Below, piece by piece: positions 6,866 to 14,902 of a stretch of DNA of 64,000 nt. The position numbers and the translations under genes were made by a program. The stretch is taken from assembly GCA_016178015.1 (NCBI GenBank), contig JACOUB010000024.1, forward strand, positions 16,135 through 80,134. Reading direction: 5' to 3'. Below the pieces are notes generated by a model that saw only the letters and a list, made by a program, of their open reading frames with translations, did no database searches and was not told the DNA's origin. Each line of letters opens with the position of its first letter. The first letter of the stretch is position 1. The DNA comes from Methylocystis sp. (GTDB lineage: Bacteria > Pseudomonadota > Alphaproteobacteria > Rhizobiales > Beijerinckiaceae).

Positions 6866-7312
6866 ATGACCCGCAAGGGCAAGCGGCTTGCTCTCATCGT
6901 TGGGGCGCTGGCGGCGCTGGCGGTCGCGACGGGGCTCGTCTTGTCCGCTTTGCGCGACAACATCGTCTTTTTCTATTCGCCGTCGGAACTTGCCCAAAAA
7001 CATGTGGCGCCGGGAATGCGCTTGCGCATCGGCGGTCTCGTCAAGGAAGGCTCGCTGGCGCGCGATGGGCGAACCGTCGCTTTCGTCGTCACCGATCGAA
7101 CCGGCGAGCTGAACGTATCCTATACGGGTTTGCTTCCTGATCTCTTCCGCGAGGGGCAAGGCGTCGTCGTCGACGGAGCCTTGACGAACGACGCGACGTT
7201 CCGAGCCGACAGCGTGCTCGCCAAGCACGACGAGCGCTATATGCCGCGCGATGTCGCCGAAGCTTTGAAGAAACAGGGCGTCTGGCAGGGCGAAAAGGGC
7301 GCACAAAAATGA
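6866..7312 (+). CDS. ccmE: Heme chaperone CcmE
   Basis: CcmE carries heme covalently in the periplasm between CcmC and CcmF. The 148-aa protein has an N-terminal basic/membrane anchor ([20 protein letters not shown]), the OB-fold core, and the heme-binding motif [10 protein letters not shown] with His121 and a nearby Tyr. Family length is about 150 aa, so it appears complete. It is separated from ccmF by 214 bp occupied mainly by a 146-bp palindromic repeat. Confidence 0.93.
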   Translation: MTRKGKRLALIVGALAALAVATGLVLSALRDNIVFFYSPSELAQKHVAPGMRLRIGGLVKEGSLARDGRTVAFVVTDRTGELNVSYTGLLPDLFREGQGVVVDGALTNDATFRADSVLAKHDERYMPRDVAEALKKQGVWQGEKGAQK

Positions 7313-7332
7313 GACCGCCAGCGAGAAACATT

Positions 7333-7478
7333 CACCCGTCATGCCCGCGCTTGGCGCGGGCATCCACGCCGACAAGCCGCGATGCCTTCCGAAGGAGAGG
7401 CGGGACATTTTCGCTTCCCTTTGAAGATTTTCTGTCGCGTCCCGGCGTGGATGGCCGGGACAAGCCCGGCCATGACGC
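7333..7478. repeat. Double-hairpin repeat (CGTCATGCCCGCG family), copy 1
   Basis: One end is a hairpin around GCCCGCGCTTGGCGCGGGC and the other around GGCCGGGACAAGCCCGGCC. The two ends are joined by inverted ATCCACGCC / GGCGTGGAT sequences. It fills the gap between ccmE and ccmF. Related copies are at 31026-31170 and, in the opposite orientation, 63731-63871. This repeat type is common in Hyphomicrobiales intergenic DNA. Confidence 0.8.
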
Positions 7479-7526
7479 GCTGATGGGTCGACGCTTTGCA
7501 TTTCGCGCCGCTGGGATGTGCCCCGC

Positions 7527-9512
7527 ATGATCGTCGAGACCGGCCATTACGCTCTCATCCTGGCGCTGGCTTTGGCGCTGGCGCAGTCCGTTGTGCCGTT
7601 CGCTGGCGCGCGTTTGCGCGACGCGTCGCTGATGAGCGTCGCGGCGCCGGTCGCCGTCGCGCAATTTCTATTTGTCGCCCTCGCCTATGGCGCCCTCACC
7701 TATGCGCATGTCGTTTCCGATTTCTCGCTCGTCAACGTCATCGAGAATTCGCATTCGCTGAAGCCGCTCGTCTACAAGGTCTCAGGCGTCTGGGGGAACC
7801 ACGAAGGCTCGATGCTGCTCTGGGTGCTGGTGCTCTCGTTAAGCGGGGCGCTCATCGCGCTGTTCTCGCGCGCCATGCCAGACCTGTTGCGGGCCGACGC
7901 CTTGAGCGTGCAAGGGCTGCTCGGCGCGGCGTTCTTGTCGTTCATTCTGTTCACCTCCAATCCCTTTGCGCGCGTCGCCAACCCGCCGTGGGAAGGGCGC
8001 GACCTCAATCCTATTTTGCAAGACCCTGGTCTCGCCATTCATCCGCCGCTGCTCTATCTCGGCTATGTCGGCTTTTCGGTCGTCTTTTCCTTCGCCGCCG
8101 CCGCGCTCATTAGCGGACGCATCGACGCCGCCTGGGCGCGCGTTGTGCGGCCATGGACGTTGCTCGCCTGGATCTGCCTGACGCTCGGCATCGCGATGGG
8201 CTCCTACTGGGCCTATTACACGCTCGGCTGGGGCGGCTTCTGGTTCTGGGACCCGGTCGAGAACGCCTCGCTCATGCCCTGGCTGGCGGGCACGGCGCTG
8301 CTGCATTGCGCCGCGGTGATGGAGAAGCGCGAGGCGTTGAAGGTGTGGACCATCTTCCTCGCCATACTGGCCTTTTCATTGTCCTTGCTCGGGACGTTTC
8401 TGGTGCGTTCGGGCGTGCTCACCTCCGTCCATTCTTTCGCCAGCGATCCCGAACGCGGCGTGTTCATTCTTATCATTCTGGTTTTTTTCATCGGCGGGGC
8501 GTTGGCGCTCTTTGCTCTGCGCGCTGGCGCGCTCCCCACCGGGGGCCTATTTGCGCCGATTTCGCGCGAAGGCGCGCTCGTCCTCAACAATCTCCTGCTT
8601 ACCGCTGCTTGCGCGACTGTCGTGATCGGCACGCTTTACCCGCTGGCGTTGGAAGCGCTGACCGGCGCGAAGATTTCGGTCGGCGCGCCATTCTTCAACA
8701 CGGTGCTGACGCCGCTCGCTTTGCCGTTGATTGCGCTGATGCCGGTCGGCCAGATGCTCGCGTGGAAACGCGGCGATCTTTTGGGCGCCATGCAGAGGCT
8801 GCGCGCGGCTTTCGCGCTCGGCGTCGTTGCGATCGCCGCTTTTGGGCTCCTTTATGGCGCGCCGTCTCTGTCTGTGCTCTGCGCCGGGCTCGCCGTCTAT
8901 CTCCTGATCGGCGGCGTCAGCGACATTGCGCAACGCGCGGCGCGCGGCGCCTCGCACGCGTCTGTCTTCTTGCGTTTGCGCGGCTTGCCGCTCTCGGCAT
9001 GGGGAACCTCGGCTGCCCACGCGGGCCTGGGCCTGACCCTGTTGGGCTTGGCGGCTACCGGGTGGGGCGTCGAGAGCATCGTCGCGATGCGGCCGGGGAC
9101 GAATTACGAGGTCGGCCCCTACCAGATCGCCATTGAGACCGTCGCGGCCCGGCAGGGGCCGAACTACACCGAGACATACGCCGCTATGGCGGTGCGCGAG
9201 GGTGGCGCGACGATCGCCCATATCGAGCCGGCCAAGCGTTTCTATCAAGCACGGCGCACGGCGCGCACCGAGGCCGGCATCGCGACGCTGGGCCTCGGTC
9301 AAGTCTATGCGGCGCTCGGCGAACCGCATGACGACGGGACGATCGACGCGCGGCTTTATTATAAGCCGCTCGTCGCCTTGATCTGGATCGGCGCGTTGAT
9401 CATGGCGCTGGGCGGCGCCTGTTCGCTCGCCGACCGCCGGCTGCGCCTCGGCGTCGCCCGCCGCGCGCCGATCGCGGCAGCCGCGCGGCAAGCCACGCAG
9501 GCGGCGGAGTGA
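7527..9512 (+). CDS. ccmF: Heme lyase subunit CcmF
   Basis: Large integral membrane protein (661 aa) of the heme ligation complex. The WWD-type heme-handling signature is present as GGFWFWDPVENASLMPWL, with many membrane segments and conserved periplasmic histidines (for example HPPLLYLGYVGF). ATG 7527 gives the usual MIVETGHYALIL start; GTG 7518 is an in-frame alternative. Length is normal for the family. Confidence 0.93.
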   Translation: MIVETGHYALILALALALAQSVVPFAGARLRDASLMSVAAPVAVAQFLFVALAYGALTYAHVVSDFSLVNVIENSHSLKPLVYKVSGVWGNHEGSMLLWVLVLSLSGALIALFSRAMPDLLRADALSVQGLLGAAFLSFILFTSNPFARVANPPWEGRDLNPILQDPGLAIHPPLLYLGYVGFSVVFSFAAAALISGRIDAAWARVVRPWTLLAWICLTLGIAMGSYWAYYTLGWGGFWFWDPVENASLMPWLAGTALLHCAAVMEKREALKVWTIFLAILAFSLSLLGTFLVRSGVLTSVHSFASDPERGVFILIILVFFIGGALALFALRAGALPTGGLFAPISREGALVLNNLLLTAACATVVIGTLYPLALEALTGAKISVGAPFFNTVLTPLALPLIALMPVGQMLAWKRGDLLGAMQRLRAAFALGVVAIAAFGLLYGAPSLSVLCAGLAVYLLIGGVSDIAQRAARGASHASVFLRLRGLPLSAWGTSAAHAGLGLTLLGLAATGWGVESIVAMRPGTNYEVGPYQIAIETVAARQGPNYTETYAAMAVREGGATIAHIEPAKRFYQARRTARTEAGIATLGLGQVYAALGEPHDDGTIDARLYYKPLVALIWIGALIMALGGACSLADRRLRLGVARRAPIAAAARQATQAAE

Positions 9513-9567
9513 TGCGGCTGTTGCGTCAAAACGATCGGGTAAACGAGTTGAGGCGCGATCATGCCGT

Positions 9568-9681
9568 TCGATTCCCTCTCCCGCGAAGCGGGGGAGGGCT
9601 AGGGAGGGGGCATTCAACCGAAATTGACGGGAAAAACGAGCTCCCCCTCTCCAACTCTCCCCCGCTTCGCGGGAGAGAGGG
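9568..9681. repeat. CTCTCCCGC-type palindromic repeats between ccmF and ccmH
   Basis: Two imperfect palindromes of the CCCTCTCCCGC...GCGGGAGAGGG family, at about 9568-9610 and 9641-9681, fill most of the 200-bp gap between ccmF and ccmH. The family recurs at 11805, 13624, 24873, 49247 and 53399. No other gene is seen in this gap. Confidence 0.7.
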
Positions 9682-9712
9682 CAGATCGCGCCTCTGTCAG
9701 AAATTCAGCCGA

Positions 9713-10261
9713 ATGCTCTGCGTTTTTCGCGCGCTCCTTCTCTCGTTGGCGCTGCTCGTTCCGCTCGCCGCGCCTGCCGTCGAGCCGGGCGAAATGCTGG
9801 CCGATCCGAAGCTCGAGGCGCGGGCGCGCGCCATCGCCAGCGAATTGCGATGTCTGGTTTGTCAAAATCAATCGATCGACGATTCCGACGCGCCGCTCGC
9901 CAAGGACTTGCGCTTGATCGTGCGCGAGAAATTGCAAGAGGGCGCGAGCGACGCGGATGTGCGCGCCTTTCTCGTGTCGCGCTACGGCGACTTTATGCTG
10001 CTGCGTCCGCCGGTTAAGCCGGAGACCTTGCTCTTGTGGGCGGCGCCGCTTCTCGCGTTGCTTGCCGGGGGGTGGGCGATTTTCTCCGCCGCGCAGCGCA
10101 GCCGGCGGAAGAGAGCAGACTCGCCAGGCGCGCTGACCGAGGCCGAACGCGCGCAATTGCAGGGGCTGGGGGCGCCGGCGCCGCCTTTACGGGAGGAATC
10201 GGAGGGAATATCGTCGTCCGCGAGAGGAGAATCGCGCGATGGCCAAGCCGACATTTTATGA
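9713..10261 (+). CDS. ccmH: Cytochrome c maturation protein CcmH (CycL)
   Basis: CcmH keeps apocytochrome cysteines reduced and works with CcmF and CcmI. The 182-aa protein has a signal peptide (LLLSLALLVPLAAPAV), the redox motif in LRCLVCQNQSIDDSDAPLA, and a C-terminal membrane helix (ETLLLWAAPLLALLAGGWAI). A roughly 40-residue tail rich in Ala, Glu and Ser extends past the helix and overlaps the methyltransferase gene by 23 bp. This tail may be a by-product of the insertion of that gene. Confidence 0.88.
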   Translation: MLCVFRALLLSLALLVPLAAPAVEPGEMLADPKLEARARAIASELRCLVCQNQSIDDSDAPLAKDLRLIVREKLQEGASDADVRAFLVSRYGDFMLLRPPVKPETLLLWAAPLLALLAGGWAIFSAAQRSRRKRADSPGALTEAERAQLQGLGAPAPPLREESEGISSSARGESRDGQADIL

Positions 10262-11390
10262 ATTTTTCGCGGGCGGCGGCATGGCGCGGGCCGGGCTTGG
10301 GGACGGCTGGGAATGCCTGTTCGCCAATGATTTCGATCGTAAGAAGGCCGAGAGCTATCGGCGCAATTGGGGCGGGGACAAACTCGTCACCAAAGACGTG
10401 CGTGAGATCGAGCTCTCGGAGCTTCCTGGGCGCGCCGATCTCATATGGGCGTCGTTTCCTTGCCAGGACCTGTCGCTCGCCGGCGGCGGCGCCGGGCTGA
10501 AGGGCGAGCGCTCGGGAACCTTCTGGCCCTTCTGGGAGATCGTCAAGAAGCTGCGTATGGAGAGCCGCCACTCGCCTTTGCTGGTATTGGAAAATGTTTG
10601 CGGCGCCTTGACCTCGCACGGCGGCAAGGATTTCTCTGCGCTCTGCAGTGCTCTCGCCGAGGAAGGGTATCGCTTCGGAGCGCTCGTGATGGACGCGTCG
10701 TTATTTGTGCCGCAATCGCGCCCCCGCCTTTTTATCGTCGCAGTGCGGGGCAACCTGGCGATTCCGGCCTCGCTGATGGAAGAGGGCGCCGCGACGCCAT
10801 GGCATACCCGCGCCTTGCGCGTCGCTTTCGAGCGGCTGCCGGCAAAGTTGCGCAAGGCGTGGATATGGTGGCGTCTGCCCGCGCCCGCCGCTCGCAATAG
10901 GAGTTTCGTCGATCTCATCGAAGACGAGCCGACCGGCGTCTTGTGGCATTCACGCGAGGAGACACGCTCTCTGCTGGCGAAGATGAGCAAGGTGAATCTC
11001 GCCAAAATCGAAGCGGCGAAGAAATCTGGGCGCAGGATGGTTGGGACACTATACAGGCGAACGCGATATGATGTGGACGGCGAGAAGATCCAGCGTGCGG
11101 AAGCGCGCTTCGACGATGTCGCCGGTTGCCTGCGTACGCCGGCGGGCGGCTCCAGTCGTCAAACCATTTTGGTCGTCGAAGGTGGACGTATACGGTCCCG
11201 CCTGATTTCAGTTCGCGAGACGGCGCGGCTCATGGGATTGTCGGACGAGTATATTCTGCCGCCGAATTACAACGAGGCTTATCATCTGACCGGCGACGGC
11301 GTGGTCCTCCCGGTCGTGCGCCATTTGGCGACGCATATTCTGGAGCCGGTTCTCGGTTTTTCGAACAGCATATCCAGAGCCGCGGCATGA
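10239..11390 (+). CDS. DNA (cytosine-5) methyltransferase
   Basis: C5-methyltransferase of 383 aa. Motif I is FAGGGMARAGLG near residue 10, the catalytic PCQDLS has Cys75, the ENV motif is at 118-120, and a QSRPRLFIVAV stretch corresponds to motif VIII. The target-recognition region is around residues 190-280 and its specificity cannot be read from sequence. It overlaps ccmH by 23 bp and the vsr gene by 4 bp (ATGA). No restriction endonuclease lies nearby. The cassette looks acquired and attached to the end of the ccm operon. Confidence 0.9.
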   Translation: MAKPTFYEFFAGGGMARAGLGDGWECLFANDFDRKKAESYRRNWGGDKLVTKDVREIELSELPGRADLIWASFPCQDLSLAGGGAGLKGERSGTFWPFWEIVKKLRMESRHSPLLVLENVCGALTSHGGKDFSALCSALAEEGYRFGALVMDASLFVPQSRPRLFIVAVRGNLAIPASLMEEGAATPWHTRALRVAFERLPAKLRKAWIWWRLPAPAARNRSFVDLIEDEPTGVLWHSREETRSLLAKMSKVNLAKIEAAKKSGRRMVGTLYRRTRYDVDGEKIQRAEARFDDVAGCLRTPAGGSSRQTILVVEGGRIRSRLISVRETARLMGLSDEYILPPNYNEAYHLTGDGVVLPVVRHLATHILEPVLGFSNSISRAAA

Positions 11391-11803
11391 TGCCCGCCGG
11401 CGAATACAACGCCGTCTCCCAACGCTCCGCCATTATGCGCGCGGTGAAGTCGCGCGACACTGCGCCCGAGCGCGCGGTGCGCAAAATCCTGTGGCCTTTC
11501 GCGCCCCGTTATCGTTTGCATCGCCAGGACATTCCCGGCAATCCCGACATCGCCTATGTCGGCAAGAGGCTGGCGATTTTCGTGCATGGCTGTTTTTGGC
11601 ATGGACATGATTGCCGGCGCGGCGCGCGTATGCCGAAGGCCAACGCCGCCTACTGGCAAGCGAAGATTGCGCGCAACAGAGCGCGCGACGCGGCCCATCG
11701 CGAAAAACTCGGGGCGCAAGGCTGGCGCGTGCTCGTCGTGTGGGAATGCGAGTTGAAAGACCCCGATGCGCTGGAACGAAAACTGCGCGCCTTTGTGGGG
11801 TGA
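11387..11803 (+). CDS. vsr: Very short patch repair endonuclease Vsr
   Basis: Vsr nicks T:G mismatches that arise when 5-methylcytosine deaminates, and is normally paired with a C5-methyltransferase as here. The 138-aa protein shows RSAIMRAVKSRDTAPERAVR, then GNPDIAYVGKRLAIFVHGCF and WHGHDC, the conserved catalytic and zinc region. A second ATG directly follows the first (11390). The ATGA overlap with the methyltransferase implies translational coupling. Confidence 0.92.
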   Translation: MMPAGEYNAVSQRSAIMRAVKSRDTAPERAVRKILWPFAPRYRLHRQDIPGNPDIAYVGKRLAIFVHGCFWHGHDCRRGARMPKANAAYWQAKIARNRARDAAHREKLGAQGWRVLVVWECELKDPDALERKLRAFVG

Positions 11804-11804
11804 C

Positions 11805-11860
11805 GGCCCTCACCCGGCTTGCTCCGCAAGCCACCCTCTCCCGCAAGCGGGAGAAGGGGT
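11805..11860. repeat. CTCTCCCGC-type palindromic repeat after vsr
   Basis: Starting 2 bp after the vsr stop, this copy contains a CGGCTTGCTCCGCAAGCC hairpin followed by CTCTCCCGCAAGCGGGAGA. It lies between the convergent vsr and efp genes and could form a hairpin in both transcripts. Confidence 0.7.
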
Positions 11861-11872
11861 TCGCGGGGCGCC

Positions 11873-12442
11873 TCAATCCTTGGCGCGCTCCACATAGCTT
11901 CCGCCTTCGGTCAAGATGACGATGCGCGTTCCCGGCTGAATATGCGGCGGCACCATGACGCGCGCGCCGTTGGAGAGAATGGCCGGTTTGTAAGAGGAGG
12001 AGGCGGTCTGGCCTTTCATCGCCGGTTCCGTCTGCGCGACTTCAAGGGTCACGCGCGCCGGCAATTGGATTCCCACGGCGACGCCATTGAACAGCGATAG
12101 GATGCAGACCATTCCTTCTTGCAGCCACTGGGCTTGATCGCCGATCACGTCTTTTGGCACCGTGACCTGATCGTAGGTCGCGGCGTTCATGAAAGTGTAG
12201 CCGTTGTCGTCGCCATAGAGATAGCTGAAGTCCTGGTCCTCGACGAAGGCCCGCTCGACCTGCTCGGTCGTTTTATAGCGATCCGAGGTTTTAACGCCGT
12301 CGGAGAGGCGACGCATGTCGATCTGGGTCGTCGGCGTGCCCTTGCCCGGAAAAAAGCTTTCCGCCTTGAGAACTACGTAAAGATCGCCCTCGTCTTTCTC
12401 GATGATGTTGCCTTTGCGGATCGAACTGGCGATGACTTTCAC
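11873..12442 (-). CDS. efp: Elongation factor P
   Basis: EF-P (189 aa) relieves ribosome stalling at polyproline stretches. The modification loop is [13 protein letters not shown] with Lys34, the residue lysylated in bacteria using EpmA/EpmB. KOW/OB domains and the C-terminal region are intact. It is divergent from epmA, with 115 bp between the two starts. The adjacent epmA and epmB genes support modification by beta-lysine. Confidence 0.95.
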   Translation of the reverse strand: MKVIASSIRKGNIIEKDEGDLYVVLKAESFFPGKGTPTTQIDMRRLSDGVKTSDRYKTTEQVERAFVEDQDFSYLYGDDNGYTFMNAATYDQVTVPKDVIGDQAQWLQEGMVCILSLFNGVAVGIQLPARVTLEVAQTEPAMKGQTASSSYKPAILSNGARVMVPPHIQPGTRIVILTEGGSYVERAKD

Positions 12443-12557
12443 GATTGTCTTTCCTCGATTGCTGGCCGCCCGTGATGGGTTTATGAACGCCCTCGGCTCG
12501 TTCCGGCAAATAGCGCGGCAGCGGGCGATGACCTCGAACGTAGTGACGGCGTGACGA

Positions 12558-13601
12558 ATGACGCGAGTTTCGCCCTGGTGGGCCCGGGATGTTTACGCCG
12601 ATCGCCAGCCATTTCTCAAGGCTCGAGCGAAAATAGCCGCCGCCGCGCGGCATTTTTTCTCGGGGCAACGGTTTACCGAGGTGGAAACGGCCGCCCTTCA
12701 GCTCTCCCCCGGCAATGAGGCTCATATCTCGGCTTTCGGGGTCGATCTGACGGCGCCGTCTGGCGACAAGCGGCGGCTGTTCCTGCATGCGTCGCCGGAA
12801 TTCGCTTGCAAGAAGCTCCTGGCCGCCGGCGAGGAGCGAATTTTCACCTTCGCTCGCGTCTTCCGCAATCGCGAGAGGGGGCCGCTCCACCATCCCGAGT
12901 TCACCATGCTCGAATGGTATCGGGCGCGGGAGCCGATGCAGCGCCTCATGGAGGATTGCGCCGGCCTGTTGATCGCCGCTGCGCAGGCCGTCGGCGTCGA
13001 GCGTTTCGCCTATCGCGGGAGCAGCATCGATCCGTTCGACGAGCCGGACGTCATCAGCGTCTGCGAGGCCTTCGACGCTTACGCCAACATCGATCTCGCC
13101 GCGATGTTAGACGATCGCGACGCCTTGGCGCGGGCGGCTGCAAGGGATGGCGTTCGGGTCGCCGCGGACGATTCGTGGTCCGACCTCTTCAGCAAGATCG
13201 TGAGCGAAAAAATCGAGCCGTCGCTTGGGCGCGAGCGCGCGACCATCCTTTGCGATTATCCGTTGAGCGAAGCGGCGCTGGCGCGGCCCAAGGACGACGA
13301 TCCGCGCTTTGCCGACCGCTTCGAGCTGTTCGCTTGCGGCGTCGAGCTCGCCAATGGGTTTGCCGAACTGACCGACGCTGGCGAGCAAAGACGGCGGTTC
13401 GAGGCTCAAATGGCGAGGCGCCAACGGATCTATGCGGACGCTTACCCGATCGACGAGGATTTCCTCGAAGCGCTCGCCGAGATGCCGCCGGCGAGCGGCG
13501 TCGCGCTCGGTTTCGATCGGCTGGTCATGTTGGCGAGCGGCGCCGAACGGATCGAACAGGTTTTATGGACGCCCGTCGTCGAAATAGGAACGCAGACGTG
13601 A
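12558..13601 (+). CDS. epmA: EF-P--(R)-beta-lysine ligase EpmA
   Basis: Truncated lysyl-tRNA synthetase paralogue (347 aa) that attaches (R)-beta-lysine to EF-P. It contains only the class II catalytic core and lacks the N-terminal tRNA-binding domain of LysRS. Motif 2 is seen as [20 protein letters not shown] with FTMLEWYRA. Motif 3 is [11 protein letters not shown] near the C-terminus. It is divergent from efp and followed by epmB, so the whole modification pathway is clustered. Confidence 0.92.
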   Translation: MTRVSPWWARDVYADRQPFLKARAKIAAAARHFFSGQRFTEVETAALQLSPGNEAHISAFGVDLTAPSGDKRRLFLHASPEFACKKLLAAGEERIFTFARVFRNRERGPLHHPEFTMLEWYRAREPMQRLMEDCAGLLIAAAQAVGVERFAYRGSSIDPFDEPDVISVCEAFDAYANIDLAAMLDDRDALARAAARDGVRVAADDSWSDLFSKIVSEKIEPSLGRERATILCDYPLSEAALARPKDDDPRFADRFELFACGVELANGFAELTDAGEQRRRFEAQMARRQRIYADAYPIDEDFLEALAEMPPASGVALGFDRLVMLASGAERIEQVLWTPVVEIGTQT

Positions 13602-13623
13602 TACGGTTTCTGGTTGATTGCTT

Positions 13624-13800
13624 CTGTCGGGCGCATCCCTCTCCCGCTTGCGGGAGAGGGTGTCACGCGGAACGCGTGACGGGTGAGGGCCCTCATCCGA
13701 CCCAGCTTCGCTGGGCCACCTTCTCCCGCCAGCGGGAGAAGGATTTGGCGCCCAGCCGGATTGATTATCCGGATGTCGTATGAAGCCCCGGATGCTGCGA
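13624..13800. repeat. Composite palindromic repeat upstream of epmB
   Basis: Three hairpins in a row (CTCTCCCGCTTGCGGGAGAG, then CCCAGCTTCGCTGGG, then TTCTCCCGCCAGCGGGAGAA) are followed by a conserved tail containing TGATTATCCGGATGTCGTAT. The same tail occurs at 53469-53489 and, inverted and more diverged, at 24833-24870. Similarity to the 53-kb copy continues into the first codons of epmB. Confidence 0.7.
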
Positions 13801-14826
13801 TCGGTCGACGATCTGGTTGCGGCCGGATTGTTGGCGACGGAGCGGACAAATGCGCTGCGCGCGGTGGAACAGCGCTACAGCGTGGCGCTTACGGAAGAAA
13901 TCGCCGCCCTCATTGATCCATCCGACCCGGCCGATCCGATCGCCCGCCAGTTCATTCCAAACGAGCGCGAACTCGAGACTCGCCCCTACGAGCGCGCCGA
14001 TCCGATCGGCGACGACGCCTATAGTCCGATGGAAGGGCTTGTGCATCGTTATCCCGATCGGGTGTTATTGAAACTTTTGTCGGTCTGTCCGGCCTACTGC
14101 CGGTTCTGCTTCCGCCGCGAAAGCATCGGGCGGGCCGAGGGCTCGGCCTTGTCGCAAGAAGCGCTCGAGGCGGCGCTGGCCTATGTCGCGGATCATCCCG
14201 AAATCTTCGAAGTGATTTTGACCGGCGGCGATCCTTTGATGTTGTCGGCGCGGCGGTTGCGCGCGCTTGCCGAGCGGCTGGCCCTCATCCCACATGTCAG
14301 AGTGTTGCGCGTTCACACCCGCGCGCCGATCGCCGCGCCGCAGTTGATCACGCGGGATCGCCTCGACGCACTACGCGCCAGCGGCAAGGCGGTGTATGCG
14401 GTCTTGCACGCCAACCATTGGCGCGAACTCACGAACGCGCAGGCGGCCGTTGCGCGCATTCTCGACGCCGGCGTCCCAATGCTGGCGCAAACCGTCCTGC
14501 TCGCCGGCGTCAACGACGACGCCGACGTTCTGGAACGACTGATGCGGAACCTGGTCGCCATGCGGGTCAAGCCTTATTACTTGCACCATCCCGATCTCGC
14601 GCCGGGGACCGGCCATTTTCGGGTCACGATCGACGACGGCCGGCGGCTTTACGCCGAAATCGCCCGGCGTCTCTCGGGGCTTGCTCTTCCGGCCTATATG
14701 CTCGACATTCCGGGCGGTTTCGGCAAGGTTCCGGTCGCCGGGCCGCACGTCGTCAAGGAGACGAACGGCGCATGGCGTATCGTCGATCGCCGCGGCCAAA
14801 CCCACGGCTATCCGGCCGTGGACTGA
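13780..14826 (+). CDS. epmB: EF-P beta-lysylation protein EpmB (lysine 2,3-aminomutase)
   Basis: Radical-SAM, PLP-dependent aminomutase (348 aa) converting lysine to (R)-beta-lysine for EF-P. The iron-sulfur motif CPAYCRFCFR, the GGDPLM loop and KPYYLHHPDLAPGTGHFR are present. ATG 13780 lies within the tail of a palindromic repeat; ATG 13792 (start of MLRSVDDLVAAG) is a plausible native start. A gap of 178 bp filled by repeats separates it from epmA. Confidence 0.9.
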   Translation: MKPRMLRSVDDLVAAGLLATERTNALRAVEQRYSVALTEEIAALIDPSDPADPIARQFIPNERELETRPYERADPIGDDAYSPMEGLVHRYPDRVLLKLLSVCPAYCRFCFRRESIGRAEGSALSQEALEAALAYVADHPEIFEVILTGGDPLMLSARRLRALAERLALIPHVRVLRVHTRAPIAAPQLITRDRLDALRASGKAVYAVLHANHWRELTNAQAAVARILDAGVPMLAQTVLLAGVNDDADVLERLMRNLVAMRVKPYYLHHPDLAPGTGHFRVTIDDGRRLYAEIARRLSGLALPAYMLDIPGGFGKVPVAGPHVVKETNGAWRIVDRRGQTHGYPAVD

Positions 14827-14902
14827 CATCGCCGCAAGAAAGGCGGATTTGTTCGCCTCCTTGGCGCGCCGCATCCGGTCCCCCCTCAAATCCCCGACAC
14901 CC

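Noticed and set aside
10239..11803. A complete type II restriction-modification system
   Set aside because: Methyltransferase and Vsr are present but no endonuclease-like gene flanks them.
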